Assembly: GCA_905220665.1 (NCBI GenBank)
Contig: CAJNAR010000003.1
Coordinates: 422,851 to 486,850 of the forward strand
Origin: Albugo candida
Taxonomy: Eukaryota; Oomycota; Peronosporomycetes; Albuginales; Albuginaceae
Direction: 5' to 3'
Length of the DNA stretch: 64,000 bases
Every line of letters starts with the position of its first letter. The first letter of the stretch is position 1. Of the stretch, positions 55,028 through 64,000 are shown piece after piece. The translations under genes were made by a program, and so were the position numbers. The notes under the pieces were generated by a model. That model saw only the letters and a program-made list of their open reading frames with translations. It ran no database searches and was not told where the DNA came from.

Positions 55028-56194
55028 TTATTGAGCGCGAATCGTTTGTTGCTCTTGTGGTACGTACTCTTCAAGCCAGGAAATGACCTTTTGCTTAAAA
55101 GTACTTTCCTCTTGCTGTGGATGATCGGCAATTTTTGTATACAGTTGATGTTGATATAGTATTTCATAATCGTGGAATTTTTCGCCATTCGCAATACGTG
55201 CTCTTTGATTTTCTATTTCCTTTTCTGCTTGCCGCTCATCATTCGATTTGACAGAAACTGTCATTGAATCCCAATTAAATACTTTATTTGCCTTTGGATC
55301 AGCCTTTACAACCTTGACAGTATAATACATGAATTCTTCTTTAGTCGCCAAACTGGGATCGAACATGAGCATTGTAGCCAAAATGTCGGCAGGGCAGAAT
55401 TGTATGCCGTTTCCAAGATGCTCTGTAATAGACTCAAGTTCCGTACCTTTCAGTAACTCTTTTAAAGCCTTGTCCCAAATCTCTTGTATAGTAATCAGAC
55501 CTTTGAAAAGGGCATTGCTTTCCTTGAGTTGGGAAAGTTTTTTTATAAGTTCAGGAAAACTCCTTTCGTTCATACTGCCACGGTACATGCTCACCCGGCT
55601 AGACGATATGTGAATTTTTTTTTCCAGAGCTGTTACATTCATAAACTGCAGAGTGTGTTCTGGGTCTCGGAATAGGTTATACGATACACGAGAAGTACTA
55701 GGCTTCCAGCCGCCAGCCCAATAAATGCCGCGAATATTATCAAAAGTAGCTCCGCGATTTCTTTCCAAGTCGTACAGAACCATCGAAAGGTCCCTAAGAG
55801 GAGCAATGATCAAGATGGTGAACCTGATGTTAGCATTAATCAGCTCCTCTTTGATTTTCTTATGAGATTCTGGATATATCTTATCAAATGGTTGATTTTT
55901 GTCACTATGACGCGAGTTCGCGCCATTCAATATTGTTACATCGATGCCCGCCGTGTCGAAAATTAGCTTGATAAACTTTTTTTTATCCTCAGTGGGCCAT
56001 ACAAGAATGATAATAACTCCATCCGCACAAATACCCTTTCGATGGGGAGATTTTGCCATGAGAATCATTGAAAACATATCATCAGGTTCACCATCCGTTA
56101 CCACTAGGCACTTGCTTTGTTCGCATTTGATGAGAGACATAAGACAAAGTGCCCATCCCCACATAAGCTGGAATCGTAGCTTGAAACGAGCCAT
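55028..56194 (-). CDS. Secreted nucleoside-hydrolase-like protein, paralogue 4
   Basis: Single exon, 388 residues; the ATG at 56194 aligns with the starts of the other copies. The signal peptide MARFKLRFQLMWGWALCLM is almost identical to paralogue 3. The mature part opens KCLVVTDGEPDDMFSMILMA (Val replaces the first Asp of DxDxxxDD). It continues with IIAPLRDLSMVL, IYWAGGW, YNLFRDPEHTLQFMN (the best preserved N-x-x-x-D-P-E-A equivalent), VSMYRGSMN, FCPADILATMLMFDPSL and FKQKVISWLEEYVPQEQ. The frame is intact despite its position in a degenerating duplicated segment beside two pseudogenes and a retrotransposon, which suggests selection to keep it. Confidence 0.75.
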   Translation of the reverse strand: MARFKLRFQLMWGWALCLMSLIKCEQSKCLVVTDGEPDDMFSMILMAKSPHRKGICADGVIIILVWPTEDKKKFIKLIFDTAGIDVTILNGANSRHSDKNQPFDKIYPESHKKIKEELINANIRFTILIIAPLRDLSMVLYDLERNRGATFDNIRGIYWAGGWKPSTSRVSYNLFRDPEHTLQFMNVTALEKKIHISSSRVSMYRGSMNERSFPELIKKLSQLKESNALFKGLITIQEIWDKALKELLKGTELESITEHLGNGIQFCPADILATMLMFDPSLATKEEFMYYTVKVVKADPKANKVFNWDSMTVSVKSNDERQAEKEIENQRARIANGEKFHDYEILYQHQLYTKIADHPQQEESTFKQKVISWLEEYVPQEQQTIRAQ

Positions 56195-57484
56195 GGGTGT
56201 TGTAGAGATTGCAGTTGATATTGGGTTGTGTTTTCGAGCGCAAAAGTACAAGTGAGTGCCAAAGTATCAGTTCAATCTCACACAAGCACGCACCAGTAGA
56301 TTTGCTCTCTTTGCTCACGTAATCAATGGCAACAGAATCTAAGAAATCGAATAGCACGATAGCATTACAAACTGGTCGAAGTGATGCGAAAGGTGCGCTT
56401 GGACGATCAGAAACTGAATTCTGTGAGTTTATATTGTATTTCTTGACTCGAAGATACTTACTATTTGATTTTTTACTTCTATATTTGAACATTTCGCATA
56501 TACTCTTGCGATATGACGTGATGGACAATCCACTAGAATGCAAATATTAGCACTTGGTTGAAGTATCGCAATGGAACATTGTACTTAGAAAGGCGAATTG
56601 TCCGATGCAACGCTTTCGCTTTAGAACATTATTAATGTACCTATCATCTCAACCAGGCTATGTCCTCTCGCAGTACTCGCTGTACTTCTACCGGGCATTT
56701 GTGAAAATGCTATCAAAAGCGCGCATCTCATCTACTACGGGTTCTTGTGCAACGGTGCAGCGATCAATTCCACAATCGCGCTTACCGTCGCAACATCTGA
56801 GGAGTGCCTTAGCGATAAATTTTTCATTGTATGCATTTCACAATCAATTGTCTGAGCTGGATACTTCCTGCGTGAGATATGCCGCTAATGCTTATGCATA
56901 TGTCGCATTGATGTGTTGACCAGGATGTCTATTTGTCACAGGTAGATCCTCTTCTTGACAGCTTACTGATGTGTAATTTGTACCTATAGCTATTTCGAAC
57001 AAAGTATGTTTTTGACTGAGAGTTCCAAGAAAAGCAGGGCATCATCGACAAGTAGTGAGATTTAATACATCTGACGACAATAGTTTCTCTCGAGTGGCTC
57101 CACATCCCCGTCTTATCCCTTCAAACCAGTAATCCGTCGTCTATTTGAGCCACATCATTGATGACAAGGGCAGCAATTCGTCGTCCATTGGAGCCGTACA
57201 CATTGAATCAAACGCAGAACGCTTGATTGGTGTCTATGCCAGACATCCTCATTTATTGTGTTCCGACTCACTGCGTCTACTTGTCCGAGTGCTCCATACG
57301 ATCTATGTAGAGATATTTCGTTGAGCTTCTTTTGCGCCATTCAGCTGCACGGGTTGACTTCTGTACATGCGTTTGCTGCATTGCAGTAAGCTCTGTATTC
57401 GATCGATAACGGCTACAATAGCACTTCCGCTTTGTGAAACTACCAGTTTGCCCAGATCAGTTGTTTAGAGTACTAGCTCGGATC
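56195..57484 (-). repeat. Upstream module, copy 4 (inverted)
   Basis: Reverse-complement homologue of 12318-13976 with the same landmarks: leader before the start codon, TTGCGATATGACGTGA (56507), the divergent ORF block, TTTCGTTGAGCTTCTTTTGC (57317) and the end at GGATCC (57479-57484). It is shorter than copy 3 because the 13.0-13.3 kb part is mostly missing. Confidence 0.7.
56554..56919 (+). other. Divergent ORF in the upstream module, copy 4 (121 codons)
   Basis: Reads VSQWNIVLRKANCPMQRFRF, then MYLSSQPGYVLSQYSLYFYR and AFVKMLSKA, matching the ORF at 1902-2228 in the same position relative to the neighbouring gene. Its C-terminal half differs from copy 1 after a probable frame change. No family is recognised. 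Confidence 0.25.
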
Positions 57485-57566
57485 CACCTCCAGCGCTTGT
57501 TTTCACTGTCATACTGGATAACCTAATCTTATATATATCCTCGCTTTTTTCATATAGTCGGCAGAA

Positions 57567-58720
57567 CTCCCACAAATGATGACAGATGCTCAAGCACAAG
57601 TCGTAACAGCACAACTCAATGCGGTTACAAAATTTCGGAAACTTTTATCGATTGGTTTGTGAGCTTTACAAACTTCTAAGCGACTATTGCTGACCAAAAC
57701 TTCTCAGAACGCAATCCTGCAATCAAGGAAGTCATTCAAACGGAAGTAGTGCCATTATTAGTCGACTTTTCAAAGCGAGAAGATGTACCTTTGCTCCAGT
57801 TTGAGGGTGCGTTTGGCACTGACAAATATCGCGTCTGGAACTTCCAATGATACAGAAACGTTCATTCACTTTGGAGCTGTGCCAATGTTCTGTCATCTAC
57901 TAGTCACACCGAATGATGACGTCCGTGAACAAGCTGCCTGGGCTCTGGGAAATATCGCTGTGGATTCTGTGGAGTGTCGTGATATGTAGTTGAAATGCGG
58001 AGCTCTTCAGCCATTATTAAGTCAGCGCACAGAGCAATCGAAACTGTCGATGCTCCGTAATTCGATTTGGACTTTATCGAATTTTTGTCGGGGAAAACCT
58101 CAGCCGGAATTCTCGTTAGTTGCGCCTGCATTTCCGACACTTGGGCAATTGCTGTACACACAAGATGAAGAATTATTGAAGGATGCTTGTTGGGCACTCT
58201 CGTATCTGTCTGATGGATCCAACGAAAAGATACAAGCGGTTGTGGAGGCTGGAATATGTCGACGTATGGTGGAGCTATTGATGTACCCTTCAAGCTTGGT
58301 ACAAACACCTGCGCTTCGAACTGTGGGAAATACCGTGACTGGAGACGATGTCGACACTCAGGTACGAATCTCCCAGTCGAGTTGATCGGATGGTTACTCG
58401 CTCGTTTGGTCAGAAGAAAGTCATCGATTTCTCTGCACTATGATGCCATCCAAGACGTGCTCTTCGTAAAGAAATGTGCTGGAAACTTTCGAATATCACT
58501 GTCGGCAATCAAGCTCAGATTTACGTCGTCATGGAGGAGGATACATTTCCTACTATGATCCGGCTCTTAACTACAGCCGAAAAATTCGACATGCAGAAAG
58601 AAGAAGCCTGGGCTATCTCGAATGCAACTTCAAAGGCACCGATGAGCAGACTATGCATCTTGTCCCACTCGGTAGAGTCCTATCTCACTCTGTGGATGAA
58701 AATGTTATACGCTTCACAGA
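57567..58720 (+). pseudogene. Importin-alpha, disrupted copy B
   Basis: The plus strand reads ELPQMMTDAQAQVVTAQLNA, then VTKFRKLLSI and, after an intron-like gap, [20 protein letters not shown], armadillo repeats with [60 protein letters not shown] and, near 58,600, KEEAWAISNATS. An extra base in the [15 protein letters not shown] equivalent (about 57810) shifts the frame, and a TAG follows VDSVECRDM at 57989. These lesions differ from copy A. The C-terminal repeats are replaced by CFAP91-linked sequence as in copy A. Confidence 0.75.
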
Positions 58721-58998
58721 TGCGTAATGCGAATTTTCTTAGAAACTTTCCAGTTCCAGATATAGATGGCAAGGGTCACCATCTCACGAATAGAGACACA
58801 TCTTATCAACGTAGGCAACGCTATCAACAGATCACTTGTCAAAGAAACAGAGAGTGTATCTTCATCTCATCACTCCTTCAAGCGATATCACCGAACGCTT
58901 TAGCAACGACCATCGACCCCACATTATGCGTTTCAAATCCCTGCATCAGAAAACGAAGTCAGCGCGTTGTAACTGTTACAGCGTCTCATTCACGGCCG
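58720..58998 (+). pseudogene. CFAP91 fragment, copy B, truncated by retrotransposon sequence
   Basis: Matches the reverse complement of about 9880-10100 (AATAGAGACACATCTTA, AGATCACTTGT, TGCGTTTCAAATCCCTGCAT, GCGTCTCATTCACGGCCG), then homology ends abruptly. A segment of ~130 bp found in copy A is missing. Not coding. Confidence 0.55.
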
Positions 58999-59009
58999 AG
59001 CGGTTAAAA

Positions 59010-59390
59010 AGAACGTGTCCGCGGGAAGAACTACCGTCCACCGGTATACTCGCAAGACCGATCACGTGCAACTTTCAATCAACATTATCACCATCAACAA
59101 CCTGCATCACCGCACGTGCAAGAGAGTAACCCGGAAGCAATGGAGATTGACTCAGGTTTTACCAAACATCGTCGCTCATCATCATCAGCTTCTTCGTCGA
59201 AGAAATGTCGCTACTGTAAGAAGCCCGGTCACGTCATCGAACACTGTTACAAGCTGAAGAATAAGGAGAAGCAAGCTCATAGCGCTCGACATGAACAAGC
59301 GGCTGCAAGCTTCAATGCTTCCACGTCACCAAGAGCGACTTACTCGTTACCTTCTATGACAAGTTCCGGGAACGAAGTGGAAATATCGAA
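59010..59390 (+). pseudogene. Retrotransposon gag, C-terminal part
   Basis: A basic, Gln/His-rich stretch is followed by a CCHC zinc knuckle, CRYCKKPGHVIEHC, around 59206-59247, the nucleic-acid-binding element of gag. The upstream capsid region is absent. The frame differs from that of the following protease, as is common at a gag-pol junction. Confidence 0.75.
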
Positions 59391-61685
59391 ATGGAAGAGA
59401 TTACGACGTCGACTATGGATCCGGTGCATCCAGAGAATGAACTTATTCGTAAACAAGGAACTTGTGATGGAACGCCTCTCACTATTTTGTTTGATAGCGG
59501 TGCAACCTGTAATGTTGTTCGTCCCGGCTTAGCGAAGAAACTGACACAATCTGGTGTCTCCCAAGTTACACGATTTGTTGGAACTTCCACTAGAGCCCGC
59601 TCCATTAAAAAGGGTGCTGCGACTATCGTATTTGATCGATACAGATTTCGCAATTCACAAGTCATGGAATGGCCATTGGGTTCTGCTCATGACGTCATCT
59701 TGGGAAAACCATGGTTTACCAAGTTTCAACCTCAACTTGATTGGCGCTCTCATGAAATTTCATTTCCACATCAGTGCGTGCCTTCGACATGTACTACTAC
59801 GGATAAAAGCAATGGAATCGATATGGAAATTGCTGTAGTTGACTTCAAACGCAAAGTCAAGAAGCATGAGTACGACGAGGTGTATCGCGTAAAGATCTGC
59901 GCTGTTATGACGGAGAGTGATACAATACCTCAATCAATTACTACACTTTTGGACGAGTTCAAAGATGTCTTTCCAGAGACACTTCCGGATGGACTTCCAC
60001 CTTCACGTCGTGTGGACTTCGATCTTATCATGAAACCGGATGCTGTACCTAGCATCCGTGAACCATTTCGCCTATCCAAGTTCGAACAAGATGCACTTGA
60101 CATGTTTGTCGCGGAAAAGCTCAAGAAAGGTTGGATCGAGATTTCTGACTTCCCATGGGTATCAAATATATTTGGTGTACCTAAGAAGGACCCCATCACT
60201 GGTCAAAACATATCAAGATCCGAGTGGGTGCGCTCGGACAACGCACATCTACCTCTTCGATGGGTTATTGATTACCGTTACGTCAATTCACAGACGATCA
60301 TTCCGAAGATACCACTTCCTCGCATGGACGAGCTTTTTGATCAGATGTGTGTTTGTGTCATCTTTTCAGTTTTGGATCTGGCCCAAGGCTATCATCAAAT
60401 GCGGATCGCATTTAAAAGCCGCAAGTATACCACCTTTCGCACACATGACGAAACCTATCAGTGGTGCGTGGCTCCTATGGGATTAGCTGGTATGCCTGGT
60501 GTTTGGTCGCGTCTCATGCGAGTATTTTTTGCGAAATACAACTTCATTGTTGTCTATCTAGATGACATTTGTGTGTTCTCCACTAGTCTGGACGAGCACG
60601 TTGGACATCTTCGCATTCTGTTTGTAGTTCTTCGGTGTGAGAAGTTATCCTGCCATCAGTCCAAATGTCATTTTGGCCAGTCAGAAGTGAAGTTTCTAGG
60701 TCATACAATTCCGGCTAAGGGTCTTGCAGTGGATACTCGGAAGACAGAAGCTATTGCGAAGTGACCGACTCCTACAAATCAGAAACAACTATTAAGTTTC
60801 TTGGGTTTGGCTGGTTACTACCGTCGATTCATTCGTGGCTACGCAGCTCTTGCGTTACCACTTGGCCCTCTAGTCAAGAAAGAACATTTTTGGGAATGGA
60901 ATGATGGCGAGACTCATGCGTTTGAGCAACTCAAGGCCGCTCTTCAAGACGCACCTGTGTTGAAATTACCAGATCATGCCAAACGATCCATTGTGACAAC
61001 GGACGCCTCTGGCTATTGTGTTGGTGGTGTTCTTTCTCAGCTTCATTCTGGTGGCGATCGTCCCATTGCATTCTTTTCCAAGAAGCTGGGGATTCATGAG
61101 CTTAATTGGCCGACACATGAAAAAGAACTTTTTGCAATCAAGCTTTCATTGGAGAAGTGGCGCCATTATCTTTATGGTCGTGAATTTGACATCTACACTG
61201 ACAACACGGCATGCAAATGGTTTCTGCATCATCCGAAAGTTTCGCCAAAGCTGGCTCGATATTTGACATTCTTTTCTCAATTTACATTCAAGCTGCATCA
61301 CGTTCAAGGTCATTTGAACGTGGTAGCCGATGCTTTATCACGTCAAGGTTCCGAATTGTCAACGGCACGGGATGCTATCAACGACTTTGATGTTGGTGAT
61401 TTGACGCTTGCTAATGGAGATATACATGGAAAATCCAGTACGTTGCGTTCTATAAGCGCTACCGAGCCTTCTCCTGGAACTGTTAATGTGACACAAGAAT
61501 CTCACAATTGGAGCTCGCTTGGTTGGTCAAATTCGGTTTGTAAGGAATTTGCGAGTGGATATCGTACTTGTCCGGATTATGCCGAACACTTCAAACGTCC
61601 AGACTCACTATATGTAAAACACGAAGGTTTGCTTTACTTCAAGTCACAAATGATGATGCGTGTGTGTACCAAGCACACAAGATAA
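59391..61685 (+). pseudogene. Retrotransposon protease, reverse transcriptase and RNase H
   Basis: LTILFDSGATCNVV carries the aspartic protease DSG. The reverse transcriptase shows LPLRWVIDYRYVNSQT, SVLDLAQGYHQMRI, FRTHDETYQWCVAPMGL and the catalytic YLDD. A TGA at 60762-60764 stands where related elements have Trp before PTPTNQKQLLSFLGLAGYYR. RNase H follows in the same frame (IVTTDASGYCVGGVLSQ, WPTHEKELFAI, FDIYTDNTACKW, HLNVVADALSR). The frame is lost near 61,670. Confidence 0.85.
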
Positions 61686-63050
61686 TTATCTTCGAACTTC
61701 TATCATCTCATGCTTTCATGAATCCAACATTGCCGCACATCCTGGTGCTCAACGAACATTTTTACGCATCGCTCAATGGTATCATTGGCCTACATTGAAT
61801 CAAGACGTTCGAGATTACGTACGGAGTTGTGAAACATGCACTCGCTGGAAACACAGCAACGCTCGCAAGAATGGAAAAATTATTCCAATCCCGATTCCGG
61901 AAGAATGTTGGTCAGTTATCTCTATGGATTTCATTACGGGATTACCGAAATCAAACGGATTCGATGCTATCATGACAGCTGTCGACAAATTGTCCAAACG
62001 GTCAAAATATCGGGCGTGCAATCGCAATGATGATGCCCATATGACAGCCAGTCATTTCTTTGATTGTGTCGTTCGTCATCATGGTCTACCATCGGTAATT
62101 ATCAGCGATCGAGATTCCAAGTTTGTTTTGAAGTTTCGGTCCTCTCTTGCTAAGTTGATGGGAATTCGTCTGCATATGACAACTTCATATCGGGCACAGG
62201 CCGACGGACAACCGGAGCGTCAAAATCCGATTCTGGAAGACGCTCTACGCTGCATGATTTCGTATCATGGACGTGATTGGTCCGATTATTTAGGGACAAT
62301 TGAATATGCTCATTTCACTCTCGTCAGTGCATCAACTGGTATGTCACCTTTCGAAATTGATACTGGTCGCAAGGAACGCAATCCGTTGAATCCGCTAAGT
62401 ACTCCTAGCGTCACAACTCAAGTGCAACATGGAATCGCTGAGTATGCAAAGCATTTTCAAAACCGTCGTCAAGAAATCATTGATCTAGCTACGAAACATT
62501 TGCTTCAAGCCCAGGATCGTCAAAAGAAAGACTACGACAAAAAACGCACTGAGATTACTTTTAAAATTAGAGATTTGGTCATGTTGGATACTCGTCGCAT
62601 TCCTGCGAAACATGTGACACAAGACATTGATGGAAAACGCGCCAAATTAGCTGCTCGCAAAGTTGGACCATTTCAAATTATTATAATGGTCAACTCGAAT
62701 GTTGCGCAATTGAAGCTTCCGCGGAGTATGAGTCGATTGAACTCTACTTCCAATATTGACGTGCTGAGTACTGTGTCGGAAATGTACCGCGATTTCAAAC
62801 TCGTCCAATTCCGAAATCATTCCGACTTATTTTTGACGAGGACAGTGGTGACACGATGCACATCATTAAACAACTTCTTCAGAAGCGTCAATTCAATCGT
62901 AAACCTGAATGGCTCGTGAAATGGCATGGATTACTCGAGCACGAAGCTACATGGCAGCGGGAGCAAGATATTCGTCATGTTTCTCATTGGAATGTTCTCA
63001 TCGCCGATTTCAAGAAGCGACAACGAGAAGTCAATTCCGGGAGGATGTAA
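61660..63050 (+). pseudogene. Retrotransposon integrase and C-terminal chromodomain
   Basis: The integrase has an HHCC zinc region (HPGAQRTFLRIAQWYHWP to CETC), then the acidic triad in SMDFITGLPKS, IISDRDSKF and ADGQPERQN. The GPY/F-like module KVGPFQIII lies near 62,660. A frame change at about 62,770 separates it from the tail, where PEWLVKWHGLLEHEATWQRE, a chromodomain, ends at 63050. Chromodomains steer integration toward marked chromatin. Confidence 0.85.
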
Positions 63051-63259
63051 CAACCTCCATTGTACAATGCATAGTTCATATTTAGTTGGAGAACTGGATT
63101 AGCCAATCAGATAGGTGAACCAGGATTCTTTAATTAAAAAATCTCACTTTCCATTTTTTAGCAAACAGAGCTTCGCCAGCAAGTATCTTCCTTTGCTTCC
63201 TCCCCCTTCCTCCTGCCGGCGTTAAAATGACTTAGCCTCGAGAGGCCAACTTGTTAACA
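63046..63259 (+). repeat. Candidate 3' LTR
   Basis: Begins TGTAACAACC directly after a purine tract and ends TTGTTAACA, giving TG...CA borders and ~214 bp. It starts within the stop codon of the chromodomain frame. There is no second LTR in the window to compare it with, so the right border is a guess. Confidence 0.4.
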
Positions 63260-63280
63260 CACCGGTTCACCATCTCTGCC

Positions 63281-63484
63281 TTACTTTTGCATCAGCGAAA
63301 TAACCACTCTTTTGAATTTCTCCTCGTGTATTTGAGGTATATACCGATGCTTGCCGTTCGCTCTTTGGATTTCGCCATCATCAACTACTTCAGGATGAAA
63401 CATGACTATTGCAGTCACGAGATTTACGGCGGTTATTGCATCCAGTTCGCCCAGAAAGAAATATTGTCTGACGTTTTTAGGCAT
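63281..63484 (-). pseudogene. C-terminal stub of a fifth nucleoside-hydrolase-like paralogue
   Basis: 67 codons read on the minus strand contain ITAVNLVTAIVMFHPEVV and end FKRVVISLMQK, aligning with CAADIVAALVMFHPKLV and the final helix of the intact paralogues. The stop codon is in the expected place. Upstream (higher coordinates) only ~12 bp separate it from telomere-type repeats, so about five sixths of the gene is missing. The other side lies ~22 bp from the retrotransposon LTR. Confidence 0.7.
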
Positions 63485-63496
63485 GTTTTGAAGTGT

Positions 63497-64000
63497 TTTA
63501 GGATTTAGTGTTTAGTGTTTAGTGTTTAGTGTTTAGTGTTTAGTGTTTAGTGTTTAGTGTTTAGTGTTTAGTGTTTAGTGTTTAGTGTTTAGTGTTTAGT
63601 GTTTAGTGTTTAGGGTTTAGGGTTTAGGGTTTAGGGTTTAGGGTTTAGGGTTTAGGGTTTAGGTTTAGGTTTAGTGTTTAGTGTTTAGTGTTTAGTGTTT
63701 AGGGTTTAGTGTTTAGGGTTTAGGGTTTAGGGTTTAGGGTTTAGGGTTTAGGGTTTAGGGTTTAGGGTTTAGGGTTTAGGGTTTAGGGTTTAGGGTTTAG
63801 GGTTTAGGGTTTAGGGTTTAGGGTTTAGGGTTTAGGGTTTAGGGTTTAGGGTTTAGGGTTTAGGGTTTAGGGTTTAGGGTTTAGGGTTTAGGGTTTAGGG
63901 TTTAGGGTTTAGGGTTTAGGGTTTAGGGTTTAGGGTTTAGGGTTTAGGGTTTAGGGTTTAGGGTTTAGGGTTTAGGGTTTAGGGTTTAGGGTTAGGGTTT
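63497..64000 (+). repeat. Telomere: TTTAGTG variant block followed by TTTAGGG repeats
   Basis: The inner part (about 63503-63612) is a run of TTTAGTG. Mixed TTTAGGG, TTTAGG and TTTAGTG units follow to about 63720, then uninterrupted TTTAGGG to the end, with one shortened unit (TTAGGG) at the very end. The G-rich strand points to the right, as required at a right-hand chromosome end. The heptamer is the plant/oomycete type. Confidence 0.95.

Larger units (their letters stand above)
54903..58998 (-). repeat. Large inverted duplication, arm B
   Basis: Arm B is the reverse-complement counterpart of 9870-15272: gene 3' flank, nucleoside-hydrolase-like gene, upstream module, importin-alpha and the beginning of the CFAP91 fragment, in the same order. 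It lacks ~750 bp between module and importin-alpha and ~130 bp near the importin/CFAP91 junction. It stops within CFAP91 at GCGTCTCATTCACGGCCG, where retrotransposon sequence begins. Confidence 0.75.
59010..63259 (+). mobile_element. Ty3/gypsy chromovirus-type LTR retrotransposon, 5'-truncated and mutated
   Basis: Domain order is gag zinc knuckle, protease, reverse transcriptase, RNase H, integrase, chromodomain, which defines a Ty3/gypsy chromovirus. The 5' LTR and most of gag are missing; the element begins next to a CFAP91 fragment. A purine-rich tract (GGGAGGA, 63039-63045) precedes a candidate 3' LTR. The coding region has an in-frame stop at 60762-60764 and frame changes near 61,670 and 62,770, so it cannot make a full polyprotein. 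Confidence 0.85.

Noticed and set aside
63497..64000. Regular short repeats resembling a CRISPR-like or satellite array
   Set aside because: The unit is the 7-bp telomere repeat at a sequence end, with no spacers.
1..64000. tRNA, rRNA or other structured RNA genes
   Set aside because: Intergenic stretches were scanned for cloverleaf-like patterns and conserved rRNA words and none was convincing; a covariance-model search would be needed to exclude them.

Overview
The window is the right-hand end of an oomycete (stramenopile) chromosome. The last 500 bases are TTTAGGG-type telomere. Genes are compact with short GT-AG introns (mostly about 38-82 bp). The content includes an oomycete-type GPCR fused to a PIP kinase, a calcium-dependent protein kinase, a membrane pyrophosphatase and remnants of a flagellar gene. 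A small biotroph genome such as Albugo (white rust) would fit, but that genus guess is inference only.

Layout. (1) 1-1527: 3' part of the spindle-checkpoint gene MAD1. (2) 1.6-15.3 kb: gene-poor accessory DNA with three direct copies of a module. Each copy has a conserved upstream repeat followed by a secreted nucleoside-hydrolase-like gene (starts at 2589, 8066 and 13977; the middle one is broken). A transposon-like inverted-repeat element lies between the first two, and a decayed importin-alpha/CFAP91 chimera between the last two. (3) 17.1-52.6 kb: a dense block of ordinary genes: CDPK, VTI1, a small BAG-like membrane protein, an acidic protein, a two-SANT protein, a PHD protein with an HMUDK-like helical domain, transaldolase, an adenylate-forming enzyme, H+-pyrophosphatase, a sugar-nucleotide epimerase, GPCR-PIPK, a TLD protein, an AMBRA1-like WD40 protein, a flavin monooxygenase, a UBA/PDZ/HEAT protein, SUMO E1 subunit UBA2, two poorly known proteins and a CSC1/OSCA-type channel. 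(4) 52.6-54.9 kb: no recognised gene. (5) 54.9-59.0 kb: an inverted, diverged copy of 9.87-15.27 kb, with a fourth nucleoside-hydrolase-like gene on the minus strand and a second importin-alpha/CFAP91 pseudogene. (6) 59.0-63.26 kb: a 5'-truncated, mutated Ty3/gypsy chromovirus with one candidate LTR. (7) 63.28-63.48 kb: the C-terminal stub of a fifth family member, cut off by telomere repeats.

The most interesting signal is this family of secreted proteins (about 390-400 residues). The signal peptide is nearly invariant, the motif order is that of nucleoside hydrolases, and the first metal-binding Asp is replaced. The family is spread by segmental duplication in a subtelomere, and one copy is truncated by the chromosome end itself. 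This architecture suggests a fast-evolving candidate effector family. Exon boundaries were read by eye from splice consensus and frame; identities are from remembered family motifs, and no database search was run.
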